A stretch of 32,905 nucleotides of DNA, taken from JAEYFP01 sp047602645. Its GTDB lineage: Bacteria > Bacillota > Clostridia > Lachnospirales > Lachnospiraceae. Under the pieces are notes generated by a model. That model was not told the DNA's origin, searched no databases, and was given only the letters and a program-made list of their open reading frames with translations. The stretch lies in assembly GCA_047602645.1 (NCBI GenBank), contig JASGGU010000041.1, positions 1 through 32,905 of the forward strand, written 5' to 3'. The position numbers were made by a program, and so were the translations under genes. Every line of letters begins with the position of its first letter. Position 1 is the stretch's first letter. Positions 6,750 to 15,006 of this stretch are shown here, piece after piece.

Positions 6750-8663
6750 CTAAAACCAAAGCTCTCTTTTTTCCATCTCCTGTAATATTTTCTGCATTTC
6801 CTCTTTCGAATGAAACAATTTCTCGCTCTGTTTGTAAGCCTTTATTGACATTTCCTGATAAAACTTTTCATCCTGTATATATCTGATAATGAGCTTTGAA
6901 TATTCCTCTACCTTTTCAACACAAAATTCTTCACCAACCACAGCCGCAACATCTCCATAACTTAGGCTGATTCCGGGAATTCCCTTCACAAACGCCTCCG
7001 CTGCAGAAAATCCTCCGCCTACACGCGGGGGATTAATATACAAATCACAGTTCTCTAAAAAGGCCAGTATATCCTTCTGGTATCCGACAAAGGTACTATG
7101 TTCTTTTAGTTTTTTGTTTTCACTGCAATATTGGTTGTATTTAAGAAAGGTGCCCGCAAATACAATATGAGTGCCATAGGAAACCGTTTCAAGCAGACAA
7201 TCTAAAAAGGGCATTTCCACTTCTGCATCCAGCCGGATTCCAATCACAGCAAGTAAGAATTTATCTTCAGGAAGTCCAAGCTCTTTTCTTGTAAGCGCTG
7301 TCACCTGCGGAGTCAGTTCAAAGGTAAAGGTGCTTTCTATGATAGAAGAAAGGCAATATCCGTCCCTTTTCATTCTTTCTCTTTCTGCATCCGGAATTTT
7401 TCTTCCTACGGCAACAAATTGATTATCTTTTTTAGGAATCGTTGAGAAGGTCATCGGAATGCAGACTGTTGGAATTATTTCGGCACATAAATCTCCCAAC
7501 AGACACCTGTCACCGATTACAACAACTGTCCACGGCGCCAGCGTCCTGATTTCTTCCAGCAGCAATGTTATCATTCTGGCATCCGGCATTTCTATCTCCG
7601 GCTGGATTAATACAAACCTATAGTCCTTATGCTCAAAATTATTTACGCCGTTATATTCTTCCGCTACGCTTCGCGTCACCGGATCAAAAAACGGAAGAAA
7701 TCCTTTTAGCGTATATTGCTCTCTTGTATTTATGCAGATAATTTCATGCTCTAATTGCTTACCAATTGTGTAAATTCTCTCTAAGGCAGATTTTGTCGGC
7801 GCATGGTTTTTCCCCAGCATTTGCAATGTGATAACCACTACTTTTTTTCTGTTTCTTTTTTGGGCAGTAATTGGAGTTAATAATTCCTTCAGGGACACCT
7901 TCCATTCTCTCACAACATCATCATAAAGCTGCTGCACTCTCTGACTGTGCATAATACCCGCATTCAACAGATAGAAGCGTTTCAACTGATTGAATACAAA
8001 AAGACGGTTATCCTTTGTAAAGCTTTCATCATAAATAATATTGCAGATCTTTTCCACATACTTTACATGGAATGTTCCCTTCAAAAGAAAACTTAGGGCA
8101 AACACAAGAAAAGATGCATCATTCATTGTAAGCGTGTCAATATATTCTTCTAAAAACTGCGAAAATACAGTTTTTATATTGCCCATAAATAACTCCATGT
8201 TTTTCGAAAAACGAGCTTCCTCACTGATAAAATAAGCCTGATATAGCAAATTATTTTTTTCCAGTCCTATTTGAAACAACTCTTCCTTTATCTTTTGAAA
8301 CTCTATAACTAATAAAAGAAAGTTCTTTCTGTCTTCATCCCCAAAAGTACGCAATTGTTGATATGCTTCCGGCTCCACAAAGGAAGATTGACTTTCACCG
8401 CATAAAATTAAATCCTCAAATAAATTTCCAAAAACGTCTCTGATTGTATGTAAAAATGTTTTATCATCACTGACCAGAATCAAGGCATCTTCTGCCTCAG
8501 GATACAGTTCTTCTATAAGCTTCCAGACAAAACCCGCAGAAAGCATATGCTCCAAAACGTTATCAAATACATGTATTTCCGCGTTCTCTGAATCCAGTTT
8601 GAGAATTAGACTTTCCTGATCCTTTGTCATCTCCCTTGCAAACAAACAAATTATTTTTTTCAT
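6750..8663 (-). CDS. Large GT-B-fold glycosyltransferase of the flagellin glycosylation group
   Basis: The product has 637 residues. Residues about 274-620 look like a two-lobed GT-B enzyme. The first lobe starts KKVVVITLQMLGKNHAPTKS. The second starts KFLLAVIGIRLDAEVEMP and ends with the donor-binding region DLYINPPRVGGGFSAAEAF (540-558) and KGIPGISL, comparable to the E-x7-E area of GT4-type enzymes. Residues 1-270 are not recognised: an N-terminal alpha/beta-like stretch (KKIICLFAREMTKDQ) and a helical middle. There is no signal or membrane segment, so it is cytoplasmic. It starts 13 bases after the Maf gene with TTGGAG as ribosome binding site, so it is co-transcribed with maf. It probably builds or extends the flagellin glycan. 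Substrate is unknown. Confidence 0.78.
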   Translation of the reverse strand: MKKIICLFAREMTKDQESLILKLDSENAEIHVFDNVLEHMLSAGFVWKLIEELYPEAEDALILVSDDKTFLHTIRDVFGNLFEDLILCGESQSSFVEPEAYQQLRTFGDEDRKNFLLLVIEFQKIKEELFQIGLEKNNLLYQAYFISEEARFSKNMELFMGNIKTVFSQFLEEYIDTLTMNDASFLVFALSFLLKGTFHVKYVEKICNIIYDESFTKDNRLFVFNQLKRFYLLNAGIMHSQRVQQLYDDVVREWKVSLKELLTPITAQKRNRKKVVVITLQMLGKNHAPTKSALERIYTIGKQLEHEIICINTREQYTLKGFLPFFDPVTRSVAEEYNGVNNFEHKDYRFVLIQPEIEMPDARMITLLLEEIRTLAPWTVVVIGDRCLLGDLCAEIIPTVCIPMTFSTIPKKDNQFVAVGRKIPDAERERMKRDGYCLSSIIESTFTFELTPQVTALTRKELGLPEDKFLLAVIGIRLDAEVEMPFLDCLLETVSYGTHIVFAGTFLKYNQYCSENKKLKEHSTFVGYQKDILAFLENCDLYINPPRVGGGFSAAEAFVKGIPGISLSYGDVAAVVGEEFCVEKVEEYSKLIIRYIQDEKFYQEMSIKAYKQSEKLFHSKEEMQKILQEMEKRELWF

Positions 8664-8676
8664 GCCGGCTCCAATC

Positions 8677-10530
8677 TCATATTCTATTTATAACTGATAC
8701 AGGCATCTTTTCAATTTTGCTTTTAATATCAGGTAATAACTCAATAATTCCGCACTTTATAATTTCCAGATACTCAATTCCTTTGTTACAGCTGTCTATC
8801 AACTCAGAACGCTCATCTGCATAAGTCTCATATATATTTTTCAAAAAATTACTTGTTTGCTTTTGAATCCTGCATTTTACATATTCCATTACAGGCATTT
8901 TCTCAATTTTTGCTCCTATCTCTCCCGTCCGGTGAACACTGTTTTTAAACTCAGTGCCATGATATTTATCTTTATAAATTAAGGTAAGCATTTTATTATA
9001 CAATGCAATTCCTTCCTTTACGAGCCTCAAGCAGCTTTCCAGTTCTTCCGGGATTTTTTTTACATACTCCACAAATTCTTTTTGTTCTGAATCTGACAAA
9101 TATGCATCGGTATCTCTAATTATCTCTTTGAAATCATAGGATTTCATACAGTTTTCCGAGATTGCATCTTTTAACGCCATTATCCGGCTCCCGTATATTT
9201 TGGCACCGCCTTCTGTTGCATCAATTACCGTTATGTTTGGATAATTAATAATCTGCTCTTCAAACCATGCCTTATAAAGGACAAATTCTCCTGATGAAGC
9301 GATAGGCTTCCCATCAATTCCCTCCATCATGACTTTTTTTAATTTAGAGACATCAATTTTCCACTCTCCTCGCACACTTGCCTCCGAGTGAGTCTTTTGA
9401 TCCGTATATGCCAAGTCCTGACCCACAAGAATAATGGTTTGAAATCCAAGCATCTGTGCGATAGAGAACGCATCGTTGGCAACGGAGCCTCCACTGCTAA
9501 CAACAGGAAATATTTTGCATTTTTGAGAGAAAAAATGCTGAATATGATGATTCAGATCATTAATAAAAATTTTTTCTGCCCGATGCCGATCCATAATCTC
9601 TTTATGAGAAACCAAATAGCAAACCATTGGAATATCATTTGCCCTGTCATCCGAAAAATGCTCCACCCTCTTTTTTGGGTCAATACTAATGCACAAATCC
9701 GGCATGATACCCGCTTTTAAAAGGGGACGTAAAGCCGTATCCACAGCGATGATAAAAGCCTTTTCTTTGGCTGCGGCAAGGTCCTTTATATTTTTGTCCA
9801 AAGATGGTCCCGCCGCAACAACAATAGCCGGGACATTATGAGGAAGTCTGAGATATAAATTCTCAAGCGATTTGCTCTTAAGCAAAAAATGCATATTCGA
9901 GAACGTATTTTCATAATAGGCACTTCCATAACGATCCATTACACTCTGCGTCGAATTAATTCCGTTACAGGCACTTTCCAATGCATGCAAATATTCCGAA
10001 AAAAACTCCGGAAACAAAATATTATAATTTAGATAGACATAGTACTGAAAAGTGTCAATATCTAAAAAAGAAAGCCGATCAGAAAAATAATCTGCCGGTG
10101 CTTTTGTCATTGTCTCACGAACCAGCAAATCAAATCTGTCATCTAATATAATATCCGATATGTCATATTCCTGCATGACCTTATGAAAAATCATAAAATT
10201 AGGCTCATAAACAATCACATGATTGGAGCGATCCAAATGATTTAAAAGTTTTCTTACATAAGCCCCATTTCCAAAACCAAAAAAAATAATTTTTGCAAAT
10301 AAGCCAACTCCAGGTATCTTTTGATACCATAGCTCCATGAGCTCATCTGTTCCATAGAGCGTATCCATTTGGATAATATCCCCTTGATGTTCCACATATA
10401 ATATCTTTTTACCTTCAGCTTCTGCAACCCCAACAGGACTTTCAGTATCCATATATTCTACAAAAGAGCTATACTGCGGGAATCTTTTTTTCAAGGCCTC
10501 CTCATTTTTCACATATATGCTGTCCACCAT
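8677..10530 (-). CDS. Maf-type motility-associated glycosyltransferase (DUF115)
   Basis: This 617-residue protein carries the MAF/DUF115 core: an N-terminal IIFFGFGNGAYVRKLL (about 81-96), then AAGPSLDKNIKDL (239-251), IAVDTALRPLLKAGIMPDL and SIDPKK (about 282-287), then SSGGSVANDAF and LVGQDLAYTD. Maf proteins are sialyltransferase-like enzymes that add nonulosonic acids to flagellin Ser/Thr in the cytoplasm before export. A NeuB-family synthase downstream and flagellin immediately upstream fit this exactly. The C-terminal 130 residues are helical and variable, as in the family. The ATG overlaps the stop of the preceding small gene (TAATG), which implies translational coupling. The acceptor being the neighbouring flagellin is inference from position. 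Confidence 0.92.
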   Translation of the reverse strand: MVDSIYVKNEEALKKRFPQYSSFVEYMDTESPVGVAEAEGKKILYVEHQGDIIQMDTLYGTDELMELWYQKIPGVGLFAKIIFFGFGNGAYVRKLLNHLDRSNHVIVYEPNFMIFHKVMQEYDISDIILDDRFDLLVRETMTKAPADYFSDRLSFLDIDTFQYYVYLNYNILFPEFFSEYLHALESACNGINSTQSVMDRYGSAYYENTFSNMHFLLKSKSLENLYLRLPHNVPAIVVAAGPSLDKNIKDLAAAKEKAFIIAVDTALRPLLKAGIMPDLCISIDPKKRVEHFSDDRANDIPMVCYLVSHKEIMDRHRAEKIFINDLNHHIQHFFSQKCKIFPVVSSGGSVANDAFSIAQMLGFQTIILVGQDLAYTDQKTHSEASVRGEWKIDVSKLKKVMMEGIDGKPIASSGEFVLYKAWFEEQIINYPNITVIDATEGGAKIYGSRIMALKDAISENCMKSYDFKEIIRDTDAYLSDSEQKEFVEYVKKIPEELESCLRLVKEGIALYNKMLTLIYKDKYHGTEFKNSVHRTGEIGAKIEKMPVMEYVKCRIQKQTSNFLKNIYETYADERSELIDSCNKGIEYLEIIKCGIIELLPDIKSKIEKMPVSVINRI

Positions 10531-10859
10531 TATTCGATCTCCATATGATTAATCATGCCTAAATATAAAAGCAAATTTTTCCTTGTCTCAAAATATAAAA
10601 CATCTATTATTTTAAAACAGTCTGTTTGAGCGATCGCAAGTACAATTTCTTTCAGCTGCTTTTCCCAATATACTTTATCCTCACTCACAGCTTCAAATTC
10701 CGGTAATGAATAAGTTTCTATAATACGGGGAAATACGTCCATCATTTTTTCTGAAAAAGAAACAAGAAGCTTCTCCCGGCTATTCTCATCGCTCAAAAGC
10801 ATTGAAACCGTATATTCTTCCAATATCGTTATCATATCACTAATATCTTCCTTAAACAT
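10530..10859 (-). CDS. Uncharacterised 109-residue protein coupled to Maf
   Basis: I do not recognise a family. The protein is predicted helical and acidic in its first half (MFKEDISDMITILEEYTVSM), with DVLYFETRKNLLLYLGMINH at the C-terminus, no signal peptide and no membrane segment. Its TAA overlaps the ATG of the Maf gene (TAATG), so it is probably translated with Maf and may act on the same reaction or partner. It starts 82 bases after the flagellin stop, just past a strong terminator, so expression comes from read-through or a promoter hidden in the terminator region; a weak TTGGCT / TTTATA pair spans it. The ribosome binding site is CAGGGA close to the ATG. Confidence 0.75.
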   Translation of the reverse strand: MFKEDISDMITILEEYTVSMLLSDENSREKLLVSFSEKMMDVFPRIIETYSLPEFEAVSEDKVYWEKQLKEIVLAIAQTDCFKIIDVLYFETRKNLLLYLGMINHMEIE

Positions 10860-10890
10860 GTTCCCTGCCCGATTCCTTTTCCCCTTTATA

Positions 10891-10920
10891 AAGAAAAAGG
10901 ACTGGCAAAAGCCAATCCTT
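10891..10920 (-). terminator. Rho-independent terminator after flagellin
   Basis: On the minus strand AAGGATTGGC and GCCAGTCCTT form a 10-bp stem with one G-T pair around a TTTT loop, followed by TTTCTT. It lies 21 bases after the flagellin stop codon and makes flagellin a single-gene transcript, with some read-through needed for the Maf group. Confidence 0.88.
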
Positions 10921-10940
10921 CTCCTTTATAGTAGTTTTCA

Positions 10941-11768
10941 TTAGCCAAGTAATGTCAGAACGCCCTGAGTTGACTGATTTGCCTGAGCCAGCATAGACTG
11001 ACCAGCCTGCTGAAGAATACTGTTCTTCGTGTAATCAACCATTGTCGTAGCCATATCAGTGTCGCGGATTGCAGATTCAGCACTCGTTGTATTCTCAACG
11101 ATGTTATCCAAGTTGGCAATCGTATGCTCAAGTCTGTTCTGGATAGCACCAAGACCTGAACGAATACCGGAAATCTTTGCGATAGCCTGTGTAATAGAAG
11201 ATATTGCACTACGTGCACCATCTAATGTAGACATATCAATATTCTTGATACCAAGCTTGCCGGTACTGATGCTTTCAATCTTAATCGTAATTCTCTGCGT
11301 CACTTCGTTAGCAGCGCCTACCTGAACAGATTTAGCTTTTGCTGTAGCAAAGGTACCATCTAACAGATTCAACGTATTGAACTGTGTCGACTGCTTTACT
11401 CTGTCGATTTCACAGATAAGAGCCTTAACCTCTTTCTGGATAGCGGTTCTGTCAGCGCTTGTGTTTGTTCCGTTTGCCGACTTCACTGCCAACTCATTCA
11501 TTCTCTGCAGCATGGAGTGAACTTCTGTCAAAGCACCTTCTGCTGTCTGTACGCAGGATACACCATCCTGTGCATTGGAAGAAGCCTGTGTAAGACCTCT
11601 GATCTGACTTCTCATCTTCTCACTGATCGTCAAGCCTGCTGCATCATCTGCCGCTCTGTTGATCTTGTAACCGGATGATAATTTCTCAGTAACCTTTGCC
11701 TGTGAAGATGTCGTGATACCAAGCTGTCTGTTGGCGTTCATCGCCGTCATATTGTGTTGTACTACCAT
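10941..11768 (-). CDS. fliC: Flagellin, short form
   Basis: The protein has 275 residues. The conserved N-terminal D0/D1 half runs to about residue 140 (MVVQHNMTAMNANRQLG, then SSGYKINRAADDAAGL and RGLTQASSNAQDG). The C-terminal half covers about 190-275 (NTTSAESAIRDTDMATTMV, ending in NQSTQGVLTLLG). Only about 50 residues separate them, so there is no D2/D3 outer domain. It polymerises into the filament after export by the flagellar type III system. The start has AAGGAGG 8 bases upstream. A sigma-28 promoter 142 bases upstream and a terminator downstream make a single-gene unit. The leader contains CsrA-type sites. Maf and NeuB genes follow, so glycosylation of surface Ser/Thr residues is expected. 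Confidence 0.97.
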   Translation of the reverse strand: MVVQHNMTAMNANRQLGITTSSQAKVTEKLSSGYKINRAADDAAGLTISEKMRSQIRGLTQASSNAQDGVSCVQTAEGALTEVHSMLQRMNELAVKSANGTNTSADRTAIQKEVKALICEIDRVKQSTQFNTLNLLDGTFATAKAKSVQVGAANEVTQRITIKIESISTGKLGIKNIDMSTLDGARSAISSITQAIAKISGIRSGLGAIQNRLEHTIANLDNIVENTTSAESAIRDTDMATTMVDYTKNSILQQAGQSMLAQANQSTQGVLTLLG

Positions 11769-11773
11769 AATTC

Positions 11774-11808
11774 ATTCCTCCTTGAAAGTGTCGCGGCTTC
11801 CATGCCGC
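11774..11808 (-). promoter_or_regulatory. Candidate CsrA-binding leader sites of flagellin mRNA (hairpin plus Shine-Dalgarno)
   Basis: On the minus strand GCGGC and GCCGC (11804-11808 and 11793-11797) form a 5-bp stem whose 6-base loop is AUGGAA, which matches the ANGGA-in-a-loop form of CsrA sites. Nine bases further on is CAAGGAGGAAU, the Shine-Dalgarno sequence, which also contains AAGGA. In Bacillus, CsrA binds an upstream hairpin and the Shine-Dalgarno of hag in the same arrangement, and FliW relieves it. Both fliW and csrA are in this window. Binding here is inferred. Confidence 0.65.
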
Positions 11809-11910
11809 CATAGTTGTTAGGTACTTTTAACATCTGCTCCGATTCTTTCCGGCCGTACGCTCCTTTAAGCTTCTTCGCATTTTGTAAGTAAGTTCCTTTA
11901 CTTGTATAAT

Positions 11911-11937
11911 ATATCGGTATAAATAGAAAATACTTTA
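11911..11937 (-). promoter_or_regulatory. Sigma-28 (FliA/SigD) promoter of flagellin
   Basis: TAAA, exactly 15 bases, then ACCGATAT reads on the minus strand, against a consensus of TAAA-N15-GCCGATAA. It implies a 5' leader of about 135 bases. It lies directly after the fliT-like gene end. Confidence 0.88.
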
Positions 11938-11960
11938 TACCAAATATTATCATTTTAATA

Positions 11961-12452
11961 TTATTTCTTTTGATCCAAAAAGCGCGGCTCGGCCGTGGTC
12001 ATCTTGCTCATTGTCTTATAATAATCACTTGCCACCTTAACACTTGCCTTGGACTGTCTGATTTCCTGCTTCGCACTGCCAAGAATCCGTTCAATGCTTC
12101 TCCGGTTTGCTTCCTCACCAGCGCGGATCGCCATACCCTTATCGGTAATCCTTTTAATCAGCTCCTGCATCGTGCGAATTTCCTCCGCATAAGCCTGTTT
12201 ATTTCCCTGCAGCACATCCTTCACCCGTACATAAAGAGCCTCAAAGCCATCGTCCAACTCATTAATCCGGTCAATTGCGGTATCCTTTTCCGCCATCAGC
12301 ACCTGAAAAGAATCCCATTTGATGTCTCCGTATTCCTTGCCCATAATACAGGCTGCCTGTGCCTCGTTCTTTACAAGCAGCGTGTCGAGCAGCGATTCTT
12401 TTTTTCGCAGACTCTCAATCATAATTATTATATACTTCTTTTCATCTGCCAT
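11961..12452 (-). CDS. FliT/FlgN-like flagellar export chaperone candidate
   Basis: I chose the ATG at 12452 (MADEKKY), 11 bases after the fliS stop and behind GGCGGAGA; the open frame begins at 12497 inside fliS. The 163-residue product is almost entirely helical and charged, with a central EKDTAIDRINELDDGFEAL segment shared in style with FlgN/FliT proteins that keep secreted flagellar subunits unfolded. It has no signal or membrane segment. It is last in the flgM operon, after fliS, where FliT-type chaperones of the FliD cap usually sit. The assignment rests mainly on position and helical makeup, because these chaperones diverge strongly. FlgN-domain protein is the alternative label. Confidence 0.65.
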   Translation of the reverse strand: MADEKKYIIIMIESLRKKESLLDTLLVKNEAQAACIMGKEYGDIKWDSFQVLMAEKDTAIDRINELDDGFEALYVRVKDVLQGNKQAYAEEIRTMQELIKRITDKGMAIRAGEEANRRSIERILGSAKQEIRQSKASVKVASDYYKTMSKMTTAEPRFLDQKK

Positions 12453-12463
12453 TTTGTCTCCGC

Positions 12464-12844
12464 CTAAGCATGTGACAGCCGCATAGCTTCCTTCCATGTA
12501 TCGCGCATCGTATGCAGATGTCCCAATACTTCCTCTAAAATTGCTTTATCTTTCTTCGCATTTGCTTCACGAAGGCGCTTAATAAGATAATTATATACAT
12601 TATTAAAATCATTCGCAATAGGATAATCGAAATTTAGCGTAATTTGGAACTCTTCCACAATCCGCTGCACCTTCATTATATTATCATGTGCCTTTTGAAC
12701 GCTGCCCTGTTCAATACCCATAATTGCTATATTGCAGAATTTGATTGCCCCCTCATACAGCATCAGGGTCAGCTCTGCAGGCGAGGCTGTTAAAATCTTA
12801 TTTTTATTATACTGCTCATAGGCATTGTTCATCATCGATGCCAT
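12464..12844 (-). CDS. fliS: Flagellin export chaperone FliS
   Basis: The ATG at 12844 follows AAGGAGGAG by about 6 bases, giving 126 residues, the family length. Hallmarks are NAYEQYNKNKILTASPAEL at the N-terminus, MLYEGAIKFCN, and a C-terminal region with NVYNYLIKRLREAN. FliS binds the C-terminal helices of flagellin in the cytoplasm and prevents early polymerisation; in Firmicutes it also cooperates with FliW. It lies 42 bases after fliD, the usual fliD-fliS order. Confidence 0.95.
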   Translation of the reverse strand: MASMMNNAYEQYNKNKILTASPAELTLMLYEGAIKFCNIAIMGIEQGSVQKAHDNIMKVQRIVEEFQITLNFDYPIANDFNNVYNYLIKRLREANAKKDKAILEEVLGHLHTMRDTWKEAMRLSHA

Positions 12845-12886
12845 GGTTTCTCCTCCTTGATTCACCGGTAACCGATCAGATTGTCA

Positions 12887-14455
12887 TCAGCCGCCCAGCA
12901 TATTTGTAAAAGCGGTCTGCTGGGAATTTAGCTTGCTGAGTGCCGTTTCCATTGCGCTGAACTGCTTGTAATAACGTTCCTCTATCTCCTCTACGTAATC
13001 TTCCCAATCGGCAATTTTTTCCGTATAGTCATCGTAATCGCTCTGCATCTTTTTATCATCATAGACCGAACCAAAACTGCTGTATTTGTCACTTCTGGAT
13101 ATTTTTTTGCTAAGTGAATTATACATTCCGCTGGTAAGGTTCTGGAAAAACGTCGCAACTGTACTTGGATCGGATGCAATTGCAGCTTTCAACTTATCCT
13201 TTTCGCCGAAGGTATCGCTGTCGTCCGAGTCTCCATTAATGTGATAAGCGTTTTTCTCATTGTCCGCCGAGTCAAAATAGCCTAGCGTATTAATACCAAA
13301 ACTGGAAAGACTATAAACCTTACCATTAATTTTATATGTTTCCAGCATTGCTTCACGCATCATGCCAGATACGTTAGAAAGTGTATCGTCACGTCTGAGC
13401 AGAGCACCCTTTACTTTTTCTTCCCACTGTTCAACTTCAGTTTCGGTCATCGCCTCTTTTTCTTCGTCGGTCAGCGGCTCATAGCCCTTTGCGGAATCGG
13501 CATTGTAAAGTGCATCCATTTCATTAATCAAGCTGTTGTATTCTTTAAAAAAGCTCTTGATATTATTATAAATCGTATCATAATCTGTATCGGTAATCAG
13601 GCTGATGGAAGAATTATCTGCTGTCAGCTCCTTTGCGGTCACAGTCAAACCATTGATTGTAAACGTATTGGTGTTAGACGTAAATTCCGCCCCGTTTAAT
13701 ATAATTTTAGCGCTCTCTCCATCTATTTTGACTCCATAAGGCGTACTTGAATTTGACGGAGTATAGCCGGATGCCGTCACATCCGTCTCATTTAACATTC
13801 CGAGAGAGCCGAGGGCATCAACCGCATCCTGAGAGTCCAGTACGAAATCAAAATTATTGGAGGCGCCTGAATTTTTGCTGCCCACAAAAATTCTGCCCGA
13901 AGAGGAATCAAAATTCGCATTGTATCCGGCAGAACTCATATATTTTGTAAAATCGCTGATCTTTGTGTCGGCACTTAACTCAAACGACACCGTATCGTAA
14001 GTGCCGTCAGATTTCTGTGCACCCTTGTTGACCGTAATTGTCGTCGTTCCGCCTGTATAGCCCAAATCAGCCAATGTAGACGAGGCAGAAAGAGTCGTTC
14101 CGCTTGATGTCGAAAGCGTTCCGCCTGTCAAATAAGCAGGTTTGGCCAGATTTTTAACTTCCAAAGACTGCGTGCCGTTTACTGCATTATCACTTGCAAC
14201 AACGGTTGCCTTTGTAGTATCAGAAACGGTTGTTGCCTTTTTGTTATAATTTGTAGAAAAACGCATATTATTAAGCGTCTTTGAATAAAAATTCTTAATT
14301 TTCGTATTTAGCGCTTCCCATGCTTCCTGCTTCCAGCCAAGCTTGGTCTGTGCCTTCTCTGTCTTTTCACCCTTTGTTTTATAGGCGCTCACAAGCTCCT
14401 CAACCATAGCATCCGTATCCATATTGGAGCTGATACCCGTTATTCTGATTGCCAT
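12887..14455 (-). CDS. fliD: Flagellar filament cap protein FliD
   Basis: This 522-residue protein starts MAIRITGISSNMDTDAMVEE, the typical FliD N-terminus with GLxSxxDxDxxV-like character, followed by a heptad region (KTEKAQTKLGWKQEAWEAL). The middle is Ser/Thr/Gly-rich. The C-terminal FliD_C domain has YNSLINEMDAL, GMMREAML, LSSFGINT and a terminal coiled coil ending KLNSQQTAFTNMLGG. The cap sits at the filament tip and helps flagellin fold into place. The ATG has TAGGAGGATCC upstream. It follows flaG by 11 bases. Confidence 0.96.
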   Translation of the reverse strand: MAIRITGISSNMDTDAMVEELVSAYKTKGEKTEKAQTKLGWKQEAWEALNTKIKNFYSKTLNNMRFSTNYNKKATTVSDTTKATVVASDNAVNGTQSLEVKNLAKPAYLTGGTLSTSSGTTLSASSTLADLGYTGGTTTITVNKGAQKSDGTYDTVSFELSADTKISDFTKYMSSAGYNANFDSSSGRIFVGSKNSGASNNFDFVLDSQDAVDALGSLGMLNETDVTASGYTPSNSSTPYGVKIDGESAKIILNGAEFTSNTNTFTINGLTVTAKELTADNSSISLITDTDYDTIYNNIKSFFKEYNSLINEMDALYNADSAKGYEPLTDEEKEAMTETEVEQWEEKVKGALLRRDDTLSNVSGMMREAMLETYKINGKVYSLSSFGINTLGYFDSADNEKNAYHINGDSDDSDTFGEKDKLKAAIASDPSTVATFFQNLTSGMYNSLSKKISRSDKYSSFGSVYDDKKMQSDYDDYTEKIADWEDYVEEIEERYYKQFSAMETALSKLNSQQTAFTNMLGG

Positions 14456-14466
14456 AATGGATCCTC

Positions 14467-14931
14467 CTATCTTCTTTCATCGACCATGAGGCCCGCCATT
14501 TCCCAAACCTTTGCGATCATATCCAGTGTTTTTTCCGGCGGAAGCTCCTTGATCACTTCTCTCGTCTCTTTATCAACGATCTTGATTGTCACCCTGTTCG
14601 TTGCTTCATGAATCCCGAATAATGCTTCCGAATTAGGCATATTTTTATTCAGATCATCAACAGCCTTTCTGATCTTCTCAAGCTCAAGCTGCAGCTTTTC
14701 CTGATTCTGATCCTTTTTGCTGCCATATGCCGCATTGTCTCCGTCTTCTTTTTGATCAGCCTGTGCAACAATCACTGCCTTGCCGTCAACGGGCTGTACT
14801 GCCTCCTGCACCGCACGATCCTTGTATTCGGTTGCAGATTTTTCTGTGATCTGTGCACTTTTTGCACTTTGCGCACTCTGAACTGGTTGTGCCTGATACG
14901 TCATGGCACCACTTAATGTTTCAATTGCCAT
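14467..14931 (-). CDS. flaG: FlaG family protein
   Basis: The ATG at 14931 has GGAGG 8 bases upstream; a GTG three codons earlier is the other choice. The product has 154 residues. Residues about 85-150 are the FlaG domain, with LELEKIRKAVDDLNKNM, FGIHEATNRVTIKIVDKE, VIKELPPEKTLDMIAKVWE and a GLMVDERR end. The first 80 residues are rich in Gln, Ala and Ser and look disordered. FlaG influences filament length in other genera. It has its own sigma-28-type promoter just upstream and precedes fliD, the conserved order. Confidence 0.93.
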   Translation of the reverse strand: MAIETLSGAMTYQAQPVQSAQSAKSAQITEKSATEYKDRAVQEAVQPVDGKAVIVAQADQKEDGDNAAYGSKKDQNQEKLQLELEKIRKAVDDLNKNMPNSEALFGIHEATNRVTIKIVDKETREVIKELPPEKTLDMIAKVWEMAGLMVDERR

Positions 14932-15006
14932 TTCAATCACCTCCGTGTGATATCCGAATCAAAATTGCATCATTACACCGTAATATTCCTGTTTTATCTG
15001 ATTACT

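Noticed and set aside
11762..11953. 63-residue frame across the flagellin leader
   Set aside because: It begins upstream of the sigma-28 promoter and cannot be fully carried on that transcript; only its last 23 codons are discussed as a leader candidate.
11943..11962. AT-only inverted repeat after the fliT-like gene considered as a terminator
   Set aside because: The 7-bp stem is only A-T pairs and no T-run follows; termination of the flgM operon here is not supported.
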